Below, in pieces: positions 16,850 to 26,093 of a stretch of 64,000 nt of DNA. Both the position numbers and the translations under genes were made by a program. The DNA lies in contig DATLIX010000024.1 of NCBI GenBank assembly GCA_035539215.1, positions 38,148 through 102,147 of the forward strand. Direction: 5' to 3'. Within the stretch, counting starts at the first letter, position 1, and every line of letters begins with the position of its first letter. Origin of the DNA: Dongia_B sp035539215. Lineage in GTDB: Bacteria; Pseudomonadota; Alphaproteobacteria; Dongiales; Dongiaceae. The notes beneath the pieces were generated by a model. The model made no database searches and was not told where the DNA came from. It saw only the letters and a list, made by a program, of their open reading frames with translations.

Positions 16850-18037
16850 ATGTTGCCGACGAAGAAAACCAGCTGGGACGATGCCCGTGATCCCGATACC
16901 ACCTATTCCATGCCGTCGCGCTTCTTCTTCGATCCGAAGATCCTGGAAGAGGAAAAACACGGCATCTTCTACAAAGCCTGGCACGTGGTCGGCCATGTCA
17001 ACGAGTTCAAGGAACCGGGCAGTTATCTGACGCAGGAGATCTTCGACCAGAGCGTCATCGTCGTCAGCGGCCGCGACGGCGAGATCCGCGCCTTCCATAA
17101 TGCCTGCCAGCATCGCGGCAACCGCCTGCTGGAGGAACGCCGCGGCAAGCTGCCGGTCGTCATCCGCTGCCCCTATCATTCATGGGCCTATGGCCTCGAC
17201 GGCGCCTTGCGCGCGGCCCCCCATAGCGACTGCCTGACCGATTTCGACAAAGCCTCACATGGCCTGAAGCCGGTCAAGCTCGAGATCTATGCCAGCTTCG
17301 TCTACATCAATCTCGATCCCGATGCCAAGGCGGTCGCCGAGATGGCCGCCGGTGAGGCGGGCGCTCAGAGCATGGAAGAAGAGATGCGGCATTTCATGCC
17401 GGACCTCGACAACCTGAAACTGGTCGAGGAAGTAGATGTCATCGTCGCGGCCAATTGGAAGGTGATCCAGGAGAACTCGATCGAGGGCTATCACTTCGAT
17501 CTCTCCGGCCCGGTACACAAGCACCTCGCCTCGCTGATCGACTACAAATCCTATCGCCTGACGCCGCATGACAAGTGGTGGACCTATAAGGCGCCGCCGG
17601 CCCCCGGTGTCACCAAGGCCTATGGCGTGCCGCTGGAAGGCGCCACCTGGCAGACCGACTGGTTCTTCAATACCGGCCTCTTCCCCAACACCACCTTCTA
17701 TTCCTTCCCCTTCACCGACATGGTGGGCACCTTCATCATGATCCCGCTGGAAGCCGAGAAGTCGCTGCTGCGCTTCGGCTATTACGGGCCGAAGGACCGT
17801 GCGACGCCAGCCCTCACCACGGCGGCGATCGAGTGGATGAACAAGGAACTGGGGCCGGAGGATATCCAGCTCAATATCAGCAACCAGAAGGGCCTGCACA
17901 GCTTCGGCTATGACCAGGGCCGCTATCTGGTCGATGCCGGGCGCACCAATCAAAGCGAACACCTGGTGCGGCATTTCCACAAGCTGTGCTACCAGGCGAT
18001 CCGGCCGGATACGACGACCAAGGCGGCAGCCGAGTAA
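16850..18037 (+). CDS. Rieske non-heme iron oxygenase, alpha subunit
   Basis: 395 residues. The Rieske [2Fe-2S] ligands are in CQHRG and CPYHSW, and the mononuclear iron site is in ENSIEGYHFDLSGPVH (two His plus a downstream acidic residue). This is the architecture of carnitine monooxygenase (CntA/YeaW) and glycine-betaine or stachydrine demethylases, which oxidatively remove a group from a quaternary nitrogen. The reductase partner is not in the window. ATG 16850 follows GAGGGAG. It forms an operon with the GMC gene 16 bp downstream; the divergent GlxA-type regulator probably controls it. Confidence 0.88.
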   Translation: MLPTKKTSWDDARDPDTTYSMPSRFFFDPKILEEEKHGIFYKAWHVVGHVNEFKEPGSYLTQEIFDQSVIVVSGRDGEIRAFHNACQHRGNRLLEERRGKLPVVIRCPYHSWAYGLDGALRAAPHSDCLTDFDKASHGLKPVKLEIYASFVYINLDPDAKAVAEMAAGEAGAQSMEEEMRHFMPDLDNLKLVEEVDVIVAANWKVIQENSIEGYHFDLSGPVHKHLASLIDYKSYRLTPHDKWWTYKAPPAPGVTKAYGVPLEGATWQTDWFFNTGLFPNTTFYSFPFTDMVGTFIMIPLEAEKSLLRFGYYGPKDRATPALTTAAIEWMNKELGPEDIQLNISNQKGLHSFGYDQGRYLVDAGRTNQSEHLVRHFHKLCYQAIRPDTTTKAAAE

Positions 18038-18053
18038 AGGCAATCAGCACATC

Positions 18054-19721
18054 ATGAAGACCGCCGCGACTTATGATTACGTGATCGTCGGCGCGGGTTC
18101 CGCCGGCTGCGTGCTGGCCACCCGGCTGACGGAGGACAAGGATGTGCGGGTCCTGCTGCTGGAGGCAGGCCCGCGCGACAGAAGCTGGAAGATCCATATG
18201 CCGTCGGGCATGGGGCAGCTCTTGTCCTCGACGCAGTTCAACTGGAACTACGTCTCCGATCCGGAGCCGCATCTCGACAACCGCCGCCTCACCCATCCGC
18301 GTGGTCGCGTGCTGGGCGGCTCGTCATCCATCAACGGCATGGTCTATATCCGCGGGCACGCCCGCGATTACGACCAGTGGTCGCAAGCCGGCAATCGCGG
18401 CTGGTCCTATGCCGAGGTGCTGCCCTATTTCAAGCGGGCGGAAAAGCATCAGCACGGCGCCACGCGCTATCACGGCGGCGAGGGGCCGCTTTTCGTCTCC
18501 AGCCCCAATCTCGACCGGTCGCCGCTCTGCCAGGCCTTCATCCAGGCGGGCATCGAGGCGGGCTATCCCTTCGCCCCCGATGTCAACGGCCATCGCCAGG
18601 AAGGCTTCGGCCCGATCGACCGCACGACACGCGACGGCAAGCGCTGGAGTGCCGCGCGCGGCTATCTCGCCCAGGCGCTGCAGCGTCCAAACCTCACCGT
18701 CGTCACCGCGGCTCTGGCCCAGCGCGTGCTGCTGGAAGGCAACCGCGCCAGGGGCATCGACTATACGGTCAAGGGGCAGATGCACCGGGTCTATGCCGAG
18801 CGCGAAATCATCCTCTCCGGCGGCGCCATCAACTCGCCGCAACTGCTGCAGCTCTCCGGCATCGGCGCGCCCGAACACCTGCGCGACCTCGGCATCGAGG
18901 TGAAGCATGCGCTGCCGGGGGTGGGCGAGAACCTCAACGATCATCCGGATGTCGTCATCCAGCATCGCTGCAAGCAGCCGGTAACGCTCTTTCCCGTCAG
19001 CCGCGGCCCGCGCAAATATCTGACCGGGCTGCAATGGTTCCTCAACCACAAGGGTCCTGCCGCCACCAATCATTTCGAGGCCGGCGCCTTCATCCGCAGC
19101 CAGCCCGGCATCGAGCATCCCGACCTGCAACTGACCTTCATGCCGTTGGCGGTCATTCCGGGCTCGGTCGATACCGTGCCGGAACATGCCTTCCAGGTGC
19201 ATCTCGACCTGATGCGCCCGAAGAGCCTGGGACACGTGAAGATTCGCAGCGATAATGCCAAGGAAGCGCCGGCGATCCGCTTCAACTACATGCAGGACGC
19301 CCGCGACCGCGCCGATATACGGGCCGGTGTCCGCCTCACCCGCGAGGTGCTGGCGCAGAAGGCGATGCTGCCCTTCACCGGCGACGAACTCTTCCCCGGC
19401 ATCAACGTCAAATCCGATGACGAGCTGGATGCCTGGGCCAGGAAGGCGATCGAAACCTGCTATCATCCGGTCGGCACCTGCAAGATGGGCCGCGCCAGCG
19501 ACGGGCTCGCGGTGGTCGACGACCAGTTGAAGGTGCATGGACTCACTGGCCTGCGCGTGGTCGATGCCTCGATCATGCCGGTGATCGTCAGCGGCAACAC
19601 CAATGCGCCGACGATCATGATCGCCGAGAAGGCCAGCGACCTGATCCGTGGGCGTTCGCCCTTGCCCGCCGATACGGCGCCGGTCTGGATCCATCACGAC
19701 TGGGAACGAGCGCAAAGGTAG
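18054..19721 (+). CDS. GMC-family oxidoreductase, choline-dehydrogenase-like
   Basis: 555 residues. FAD-binding GAGSAGCVLATRL at about residues 13-25, the GMC signature around GRVLGGSSSINGMVYIRGH, and the C-terminal catalytic His region CYHPVGTCKMG plus GNTNAPTIMIAEKASDLI. It is close in size to BetA, which oxidises choline to betaine aldehyde at the membrane with a quinone acceptor; other GMC alcohols are possible. It follows the Rieske gene by 16 bp, so the pair likely work on the same amine. The ribosome site is weak. Confidence 0.9.
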   Translation: MKTAATYDYVIVGAGSAGCVLATRLTEDKDVRVLLLEAGPRDRSWKIHMPSGMGQLLSSTQFNWNYVSDPEPHLDNRRLTHPRGRVLGGSSSINGMVYIRGHARDYDQWSQAGNRGWSYAEVLPYFKRAEKHQHGATRYHGGEGPLFVSSPNLDRSPLCQAFIQAGIEAGYPFAPDVNGHRQEGFGPIDRTTRDGKRWSAARGYLAQALQRPNLTVVTAALAQRVLLEGNRARGIDYTVKGQMHRVYAEREIILSGGAINSPQLLQLSGIGAPEHLRDLGIEVKHALPGVGENLNDHPDVVIQHRCKQPVTLFPVSRGPRKYLTGLQWFLNHKGPAATNHFEAGAFIRSQPGIEHPDLQLTFMPLAVIPGSVDTVPEHAFQVHLDLMRPKSLGHVKIRSDNAKEAPAIRFNYMQDARDRADIRAGVRLTREVLAQKAMLPFTGDELFPGINVKSDDELDAWARKAIETCYHPVGTCKMGRASDGLAVVDDQLKVHGLTGLRVVDASIMPVIVSGNTNAPTIMIAEKASDLIRGRSPLPADTAPVWIHHDWERAQR

Positions 19722-19766
19722 GCGTGTGACGGCGGCGGCCTGACCGGCGACGTGTCGCTGCTGAAT

Positions 19767-19806
19767 GCCCCCTCCCCTCACGGGGGGGAGGGCCGGGGTG
19801 GGGGCC
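19767..19806. repeat. GC-rich palindrome after the GMC gene
   Basis: CCCCCTCCC and GGGGGGGAGGG arms around CTCAC form a strong hairpin, followed by GCCGGGGTGGGGGCC. This looks like the dispersed C/G-rich palindromic repeat seen after genes in many alphaproteobacteria; it could also act as a terminator, although a T-run is absent. Confidence 0.55.
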
Positions 19807-19968
19807 CCGGTGGCGGCGACACCTGAGCTAGCCACCGCAAAGCCAACCGCTGGCTGCATGCGCGCCACTAGAAAAGCGCTGACCTGCATGCCGCCGGCCG
19901 GCGTTAGGATCGATCGCAACGAGGAAGCATGACCGCGCCGGAAGCCGCGGCGAAACGGGAGAGACCGC

Positions 19969-20760
19969 ATGACCATTCAACAGCAGATCGGCGGGCAGCA
20001 GACCGTCTCAGGCGACAGCACCCTGATCGGTCCGGCGGCGCTGCAGCAGGCGCGCATCGATCTTGCCGCCACCTTCCGCTGGTTCGCACGGCTGAACATG
20101 CATGAATCTGTCGCCAATCATTTTAGTGTCGCCGTCTCGCCCGATGGCAGCCGCTTCCTGATGAATCCGCGCGGCCGGCATTTCAGCCGCATCAAGGCGA
20201 GCGACCTTATCCTGCTCGATGCCCGCGACGAAACCACGATGAGCCAACCCGACGCGCCCGATCCCACCGCCTGGTACATCCATGGTCGCCTGCATGCGCT
20301 GCTGCCCCAGGCGCGCTGCGTCATGCATCTGCATCCCAAATACGCCACGGCGCTGGCCGCCCTGGAGGATAGCAGCATGCCGCCGATCGATCAGAACACC
20401 ATGCGCTTTTATCAGCGCATCGCCAGCGATGACGCTTTCGGCGGCATGGCGCTTTCCGACGAGGAAGGCGACCGCCTCGCCCGCTGCCTCGGCGACAAGA
20501 CCGTGCTGATGATGGGCAATCACGGTGTCATGACGGCCGGCGCCAGCGTCGCCGAAGCCTTCGACACCATGTACTACTTCGAACGCGCCTGCGAGACGCT
20601 GTTGACGGCCTATGCCACCGGCAAGAAGCTCCGCATCGTCGCCGACAACGTCGCCAAGCTCACCGTCAGCCAGTGGGACGACTACAAGCAGCTCAGCTTC
20701 GATCACCTCGACGAGGTGAAAGCGATCCTCGACAAGGAAGAGCCGGAATACCGGATGTGA
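19969..20760 (+). CDS. Class II aldolase/adducin-family protein
   Basis: 263 residues. Zinc ligands are recognisable in MHLHPKYA (two His) and the downstream NHG. The fold serves in L-fuculose- or L-ribulose-phosphate metabolism and also in decarboxylases. Here it follows a quaternary-amine oxygenase and dehydrogenase, which suggests a catabolic aldol or retro-aldol step on a C-skeleton fragment, by inference. GGAGA 8 nt before the ATG supports the start. It is separated from the GMC gene by 247 bp with a palindrome, so it may have its own promoter. Confidence 0.85.
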   Translation: MTIQQQIGGQQTVSGDSTLIGPAALQQARIDLAATFRWFARLNMHESVANHFSVAVSPDGSRFLMNPRGRHFSRIKASDLILLDARDETTMSQPDAPDPTAWYIHGRLHALLPQARCVMHLHPKYATALAALEDSSMPPIDQNTMRFYQRIASDDAFGGMALSDEEGDRLARCLGDKTVLMMGNHGVMTAGASVAEAFDTMYYFERACETLLTAYATGKKLRIVADNVAKLTVSQWDDYKQLSFDHLDEVKAILDKEEPEYRM

Positions 20761-20843
20761 GGGCAGTCCTGGCCTGGCTGCCGGCGGAGGGTCAGGAAGC
20801 GGGGGCGTTTCATCTGCCCCCGCCTTGAACTAAAAGGCGCCCC

Positions 20844-21848
20844 TCACCCGCCGATCTTCTTCTCGACCGCCGCCAATCCATCCGCGCCGCCCAAAGTGGC
20901 GACGCCCGCGAGCCATTGCTTCACCAGTTCCGGATGCTGTTTCATCATCGCGGCGGCGGCTTCCTTGCCGTTCTTGCCTTCCTTCAGCATCATGTGGATG
21001 CCCTGGTTTTCGAAATCGACATTGAATTTCAGCTGGGAGAACATCTTGGCGATGTTCGGGCATTGCGCCGCATAGCCCTTGCGCGACAGCGTATAGACAT
21101 CGGAGCTGCCGAAATTCGGGCCGAAGACATCGTCGCCGCCATTGAGATAGGTCAGCTTGTAGTCGATGTTCATGGCATGCGGCTCCCAGCCGAGGAAGGC
21201 GATCCATTTCTGCTTTTTGTAATCCTTGTCGACCTGGGTCAGCATGCCCTGCTCGCTGGATTCGATCACCTTCCACTTGCCGAGGCCGTATTCGTTCTTG
21301 TTGACCGCGTCGATCAGCGGCTGGTTGCTGCCGGGTTCGATGCCGTAGATCTTGCGGTCGAATTTGTCGGCGAATTTGTCGAGATCGGCGAAGCTCTTCA
21401 CGCCGCCCTCGGCCACATAGGTGGGCACCGCCACGGTATATTTGGCGCCCTGCAGATTGGGCCCCAGCACCTCGACCGCGCCTTCATCGAAATACTGCTT
21501 GAACTGCACGTCCTGCACCGGCCGCCAGTTGCCCATGAAGACATCGAGCTTGCCGAGCTTCAGCGCCTGATAGACGACCTCGAGGCCGAGGAGATCGCTT
21601 TTCAGCTTGTAGCCAAGACTGTCGGTCAGCACATCGGCGACCGCCGTGGTGAAGGCAAGATCGGTCCAGCCCAGCTCCGCGACATGGACGCCGGCGCAGC
21701 TCGGGTCGTCATTTGCCTCGGCCGCGGCGGCGAGCGCCGGCAGGACCAAGGCGGTCAGCGCGACGGTTGCCCACGGACGGGTTAACCGGGGACGGGTTGC
21801 CCAGAGACGGGCTGCCAGCCCCGCCGGCAGGATAGAGGTGGTTTTCAT
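20844..21848 (-). CDS. Choline/glycine-betaine binding protein, ChoX/ProX-like
   Basis: 334 residues from ATG 21848 (GGGAG 7 nt upstream). A signal peptide with an Arg-rich n-region is followed by the mature protein; ligand-box aromatics are visible in AELGWTDL, MGNWRP and FLGWEPHAMN, the pattern in ChoX and ProX where Trp side chains cage a trimethylammonium group. It is a periplasmic scavenging protein. No permease or ATPase gene adjoins it, so it must use a transporter encoded elsewhere. The n-region is lengthened by a 15-bp tandem repeat. It is divergent from betI-like 22055. Confidence 0.9.
   Translation of the reverse strand: MKTTSILPAGLAARLWATRPRLTRPWATVALTALVLPALAAAAEANDDPSCAGVHVAELGWTDLAFTTAVADVLTDSLGYKLKSDLLGLEVVYQALKLGKLDVFMGNWRPVQDVQFKQYFDEGAVEVLGPNLQGAKYTVAVPTYVAEGGVKSFADLDKFADKFDRKIYGIEPGSNQPLIDAVNKNEYGLGKWKVIESSEQGMLTQVDKDYKKQKWIAFLGWEPHAMNIDYKLTYLNGGDDVFGPNFGSSDVYTLSRKGYAAQCPNIAKMFSQLKFNVDFENQGIHMMLKEGKNGKEAAAAMMKQHPELVKQWLAGVATLGGADGLAAVEKKIGG
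21766..21810. repeat. 15-bp tandem repeat in the signal-peptide coding region
   Basis: Three units, GTTGCCCACGGACGG, GTTAACCGGGGACGG and GTTGCCCAGAGACGG, encode repeated RPWAT/RPRLT-type blocks in the n-region of the binding protein. The repeat keeps the reading frame. Confidence 0.8.
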
Positions 21849-21924
21849 GTTTCGCTCCCAAGGATGTTTTATGTTTTTGCTCTTGGCAGCCACGCTATCG
21901 CCCACCTGCAGGTCGGTCAAATAA

Positions 21925-21948
21925 AAAACTGGATATATATCCAGTTTT
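21925..21948. promoter_or_regulatory. Perfect 24-bp palindrome, likely BetI-type operator
   Basis: AAAACTGGATAT followed by its exact reverse complement ATATCCAGTTTT. It lies between the divergent choline/betaine-binding-protein and betI-like genes and is by far the longest perfect dyad in the intergenic DNA here. Binding by the adjacent TetR/BetI protein is inferred, not shown. Confidence 0.72.
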
Positions 21949-22054
21949 CTGTTCAGCAGAAAAATAACCTAGCTGCCCAGCTTGGTTTTGTCCGCCGGCT
22001 CGGCTAAAGAGTCAGAGGATTGGCAAGGCCGAATGGGGCAAGGACAGCGACGAC

Positions 22055-22630
22055 ATGCGGACCAGCATCGAGACCATCCGGCGCCAAGACCTGATCAAGG
22101 CGGCCTATGAGGCCTTCCGGCTCTACGGCTTCCGCGGCCTCACCATGGCCAGGATCGGCAAGCAGGCCGGCATGTCGCACGGCATCATCAACTACTACTT
22201 CAAGAGCAAGGACGACCTGCTGATCGCCATGGTTCGCTACGCCAACGGCTTGATTATGCAAGATGTTGTGCGCCGGCTCCGCGACGCGGGAACACCGATG
22301 GACCGCCTCGATGCCGTCATCGAGGGCAATTTCCCGCCCAACCTCTACGACCGCGCCACGGCCAGCGCCTGGGTCTCGTTTTATTCCGCCGTGCCCGAAC
22401 ATCCCGAGTTCAACCGCCTGCAGACCCTGTTCTACCGCCGCCTCGCCAGCAACCTGCACCACTGCCTGGCACACCTCACCAATCGCGCCGAAGCGGAGCT
22501 TCTGGTCAAAGGCATCAGCGTCATGATCGACGGCATGTGGCTGCGTTGCGCGATGGAGAAGCACGGCCTCGACCGTAAGGAAGCCGTCGACCTTATCAAG
22601 GACTATGCCCATCGCCGGCTCGGGAAGTAG
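22055..22630 (+). CDS. TetR-family regulator, BetI-like
   Basis: 191 residues. The N-terminal helix-turn-helix (about residues 8-54) contains LTMARIGKQAGMSHGIINYY, close to BetI, the repressor of choline-to-betaine genes; the C-terminal ligand domain has FYSAVPEHPEF. It is divergent from a ChoX-like binding protein with a perfect palindrome in the 206-bp interval, so it likely represses both, with choline or a related amine as inducer. AAGGA precedes the ATG by about 11 nt. Confidence 0.88.
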   Translation: MRTSIETIRRQDLIKAAYEAFRLYGFRGLTMARIGKQAGMSHGIINYYFKSKDDLLIAMVRYANGLIMQDVVRRLRDAGTPMDRLDAVIEGNFPPNLYDRATASAWVSFYSAVPEHPEFNRLQTLFYRRLASNLHHCLAHLTNRAEAELLVKGISVMIDGMWLRCAMEKHGLDRKEAVDLIKDYAHRRLGK

Positions 22631-22813
22631 CCACGAAATATCTATTAAATATTTGATTGTAAAAATTAATTTTCGGAACTCCAGCGTTCAGAAACTGGAT
22701 GAACTCAATCGCATCCTGTAAATTTGACAATCATCCAATTTTTTATTTAAACATCTAGCGCCGGTTCTCAGCACCGGAGGATTACCCGTAGCTCGAACGA
22801 AAGTGCCCCCGCC

Positions 22814-23836
22814 ATGCCCCAGATGCTCGCGGCCCTGCTGACCCAAACGGGTGCGCCGCTGGAAATTCGCCAGGTACCGGTGCCGACTCCCGGGCCGGGG
22901 GAACTGCTGATCAAGCTGGAAGCCTGCGGCGTCTGCCATACCGATCTCCATGTCTGGGACGGCGCCGCCACGGCGGCCGGCCATCCTCAGCCATTGATCC
23001 TGGGCCATGAAGGCATCGGCCGGGTGGTCGAACTGGGGACCGGTGTTCGTCACTTCCGCATCGGCGAGCGCGTCGCCTTGCCATGGCTGCACGATACCTG
23101 CGGCCATTGCCGGGAATGCCTGACCGGGCACGAATCCTTCTGCGCGGAGCAGCGCGCCCACGGCTTCAGCGTCCAGGGCGGCTTCGCCGAATATGCCGTC
23201 GTCCAGGCAGCCTTCACCACCCGCATCCCCGATGGCCTCGATCCTGTCGACGCCGCCCCGCTGCTCTGCGCCGGCGTCACCGCCTATGGCGCCATTGCCA
23301 AGGCGGAACTCGCGCCGGGCAAGACCTGCATGGTGGTCGGCTGCGGCGGGCTCGGCCTCTATGCGATCCAGCTCGCCAAGCGCGCCGGCGCCCGGGTGGT
23401 CGCTGTCGACACCACGCCACGCAAGCTGGAGATCGCGCGGGCGGCCGGCGCCGACCATGCCTTCCTCGCCGGCGAAGATCCCGGGGCGCAGACCAGGGCG
23501 ATCGGCGGTGCCGATGCCTGCCTCAATTTCGCCCCCAGCATCGCCCCCTGGCCGGCCATGATCGCCGGCATCCGCCCGCGCGGCTGGATCGTCGCCGTCG
23601 CCATGGTGGCAGATCCGGTGCCGCTCAGCATGGAATGGCTGACCTATACCGGCGTGCGCATCACCGGCACCAGTGTCGGCACCAGGCAGGAGCTGATCGA
23701 CCTCCTGGCGATCGGCGCGCGGGCAAGACTCAGCGTGCCGACCGAGCGCATTCGCCTCGCAGATGTGAATGACGCCCTCACGCGCCTGGCAAAAGCGCAA
23801 GTCGACGGCCGCATCGTCATCGATTTCGCGGCGTGA
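22814..23836 (+). CDS. Zinc-dependent alcohol dehydrogenase
   Basis: 340 residues, medium-chain dehydrogenase of the AdhP type. Catalytic-zinc ligands are Cys in GVCHTD, His in GHEG and the later Cys in LLCAG; the structural zinc lobe is CGHCRECLTGHESFC. The cofactor fold GCGGLGLYAIQLAK is NAD(P)-binding. It oxidises primary alcohols or reduces aldehydes; in this setting it could process an aldehyde freed by demethylation, but this is inference. The 183-bp upstream region is AT-rich with half-sites similar to the 21925 palindrome (AAACTGGAT). Confidence 0.92.
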   Translation: MPQMLAALLTQTGAPLEIRQVPVPTPGPGELLIKLEACGVCHTDLHVWDGAATAAGHPQPLILGHEGIGRVVELGTGVRHFRIGERVALPWLHDTCGHCRECLTGHESFCAEQRAHGFSVQGGFAEYAVVQAAFTTRIPDGLDPVDAAPLLCAGVTAYGAIAKAELAPGKTCMVVGCGGLGLYAIQLAKRAGARVVAVDTTPRKLEIARAAGADHAFLAGEDPGAQTRAIGGADACLNFAPSIAPWPAMIAGIRPRGWIVAVAMVADPVPLSMEWLTYTGVRITGTSVGTRQELIDLLAIGARARLSVPTERIRLADVNDALTRLAKAQVDGRIVIDFAA

Positions 23837-23986
23837 CCGGCGCGCGTCGGATCGCACGTAACCGGGTCGCGGCCATGCGGATGAAGACTGGACAGATCGC
23901 AACCCGCCGTCATTGACGGCCGACGGAACTGTTCCTATCGTCGGCCCGACGGCTCACGACTTGGATGGCGAGGGACGACTTCCGGC

Positions 23987-24328
23987 ATGCGGCTCGATCT
24001 CAGGCGGATCACTTTCTTCACCGGCAACATGGCGGCGATGACCGCCTTCTACCGCGACGTCATCGGGCTTGAGATCGTGACCGACGAACCCGGCTGGAAG
24101 GACTTCGCCGCCGGCAATTGCCATATTTCGCTTCATCGCGGCAAGCCTCGCATCGGCGCCCGCGCGCCAAAGATCGCCTTCTATGCCGCCGATATCGCCG
24201 CCGCCCGAGCCGCACTGGTTGCGCGCGGCGCGACGACCTTCGGCAAGGTCATCGCCATGGGTTATTTCGCACGCTGCGAGGCCACCGACCCTGACGGCAA
24301 TGCCGTATCGATTTCCAGCCGGCCATAG
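23987..24328 (+). CDS. VOC-superfamily (glyoxalase-like) protein
   Basis: 113 residues with one beta-alpha-beta-beta-beta pair typical of VOC metalloproteins: FFTGNMAAMTAFYRDVIGLE at the N-terminus and ATDPDGNAVSISS at the C-terminus. It could be a dioxygenase, lyase or resistance protein; metal ligands are not certain. It stands alone between the alcohol dehydrogenase and a DUF1989 gene. A 14-15-bp tandem duplication begins right at the stop codon. Confidence 0.82.
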   Translation: MRLDLRRITFFTGNMAAMTAFYRDVIGLEIVTDEPGWKDFAAGNCHISLHRGKPRIGARAPKIAFYAADIAAARAALVARGATTFGKVIAMGYFARCEATDPDGNAVSISSRP

Positions 24329-24355
24329 ATTGATCGCCGCAGATTGATCGATCGC
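24327..24355. repeat. 14-bp tandem duplication at the VOC gene end
   Basis: AGATTGATCGCCGC followed by AGATTGATCGATCGC; the first copy includes the stop codon region of the VOC gene. Confidence 0.6.
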
Positions 24356-24447
24356 GATACGGCCGCAATAATCCGTCCCCACGGCGCAAGGCGAGCGATG
24401 CCTGCCAAGATCGACGAAATTGGAAAACAAGACATGCGGAGATGTGA

Positions 24448-25047
24448 ATGAGCGGCGCAACCAACCTGATCACCATCCCGGCGCGACACGGCAAGGCGGC
24501 GCGCTTGCGCGCGGGCCAGCAGATCCGCGTCATCAATACTCATGGCAAGCAGGTGGTGGATACCTGGGCCTTCAATGCGGCCGATCTCACCGAATTCATG
24601 TCCATGGAGCACAGTCGCGCCACCATGCTGACCGTATTCCCGAAAGTCGGCGATACCTTCCTCAGCAATCACCGCCGGCCGATTCTCACCATCGCCGAGG
24701 ATACGACGCCCGGCATCCATGACACGCTGATCGCCGCTTGCGACAGCCATCGTTACAAGCAGCTCGGCGTCACCGGCTATCACGAAAGCTGCACCGAGAA
24801 CCTGGCGCTCGCCCTCAAGGAACTTGGCCTGACGCCGCCGGAAACGCCGAGCCCGCTCAATCTCTTCATGAACATCCCGGTGAAGCCGGACGGCGCCCTC
24901 TCTTTCGAGGCGCCGGTCAGCGAGGCGGGGCAATACATCACGTTCCGCGCGGGGATGGACGTGATCATGGTCTTTTCGGCCTGCCCGCAGGACATCCTGC
25001 CGGTCAACGGTCTCAACCCCACCGACGCGCATTTCTACGTCTTGTGA
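24448..25047 (+). CDS. DUF1989 / urea carboxylase-associated protein
   Basis: 199 residues. The sequence (GQQIRVINTHGKQVVDTWAF near the start, then SMEHSRA and a Cys/His-containing core YHESCTENLALALKELG) matches the DUF1989 family, usually found beside urea-carboxylase or guanidine genes and of unproven activity. No urea carboxylase is present here. The ribosome site CGGAG is good. The gene is alone on its strand after the VOC gene. Confidence 0.85.
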   Translation: MSGATNLITIPARHGKAARLRAGQQIRVINTHGKQVVDTWAFNAADLTEFMSMEHSRATMLTVFPKVGDTFLSNHRRPILTIAEDTTPGIHDTLIAACDSHRYKQLGVTGYHESCTENLALALKELGLTPPETPSPLNLFMNIPVKPDGALSFEAPVSEAGQYITFRAGMDVIMVFSACPQDILPVNGLNPTDAHFYVL

Positions 25048-25140
25048 CGGCCCAACCTGCCCAGTAGATCTGTGGGTCATTGGACAGGCGGGCCGGCTCG
25101 GCGAACCCGGCAGCTGCGCGCCGCCTCCGCGTCGCGTGTT

Positions 25141-26055
25141 CTATGGCTGCGGCAACGCCTCACACTTGCTGGCGAAGAGGCATTCACCGAGGAAGTCGAC
25201 GAAAACGCGGACCTTGGGTGAGAGATGGCGGTTTGAGGGCCAGAGCAGATGGAACTGACCCGGGCCGTCGATGTGATCGTCCAGCACGGTACGCAGCTGG
25301 CCGGCTGCAAGCGGCGATCGCGCCAGGAAATCCGGCATGCAGCCGATGCCAAGACCGCTGAGCACGGCGCCGCGCAGGGCTTCCATATTGTTGCAGGTAA
25401 GAACCGTGTGGGGATGCCGATCCTCCATGCCACCGGATTGGGTCAGCGGCCAATCCTGCAGCTTGCCGCTGTTGGGAAAGCGGAAGCGGATGGCGAGATG
25501 GCCATCGAGATCGCGTGGCGTCTGCGGCGTGCCATGCGTCTCAAGATAAGCGGGCGACGCGCAGAGGATCAGCTGAAACGGCCGCAATGCCCGCGCCATC
25601 AGCCGTGAATCCGGCAGGTCGCCGCTGCGGATCGCGACATCGACGCCCTCCTCTACCAGATCGACGATCCGGTCGTTGAAATCGATATCGAGCTCGACCT
25701 CCGGATGCTGGCGCATGAATTCTGGCAGGATCGGCAGCAAGAGGTGATAGCTGACCAGTGGCACGCTGATGCGCAACCGGCCGCGCGGCGTTGCCACGGC
25801 TGCCGCCAGCGACGCCTGGGCGTCGGTAAGATCGTCGAGGATGCGCCGGCATCTTTCGTGGAACAGGCGGCCTTCCTCGGTCAGACGGATGGAACGGGTC
25901 GAGCGCTGAAAGAGCCTGACGCCGAGCTGATGCTCCAAGGTCGTCACGGCCTTGCCTACCGCCGAAGCCGACAGGCCCAGCACCCGGCCCGCAGCGACGA
26001 AGCTGCCGAGATCGGCCGTCCGCACGAAGGCCGAGAGCCCGCTTAACTGGTCCAT
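25141..26055 (-). CDS. LysR-family transcriptional regulator
   Basis: 304 residues, helix-turn-helix within residues 1-60 (SFVAAGRVLGLSASAVGKAV) and effector domain beginning near residue 91 (GRLRISVPLV). It is divergent from the DHA2 transporter at 26221 with a perfect dyad between them, so it probably regulates that exporter. The effector is unknown. Confidence 0.92.
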   Translation of the reverse strand: MDQLSGLSAFVRTADLGSFVAAGRVLGLSASAVGKAVTTLEHQLGVRLFQRSTRSIRLTEEGRLFHERCRRILDDLTDAQASLAAAVATPRGRLRISVPLVSYHLLLPILPEFMRQHPEVELDIDFNDRIVDLVEEGVDVAIRSGDLPDSRLMARALRPFQLILCASPAYLETHGTPQTPRDLDGHLAIRFRFPNSGKLQDWPLTQSGGMEDRHPHTVLTCNNMEALRGAVLSGLGIGCMPDFLARSPLAAGQLRTVLDDHIDGPGQFHLLWPSNRHLSPKVRVFVDFLGECLFASKCEALPQP

Positions 26056-26093
26056 ATCCAGCCCTTCAAAGCCTCTGATATTCGAGCGAATTT

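Noticed and set aside
24329..24447. Guanidine riboswitch before the DUF1989 gene
   Set aside because: The conserved ykkC core blocks are absent.
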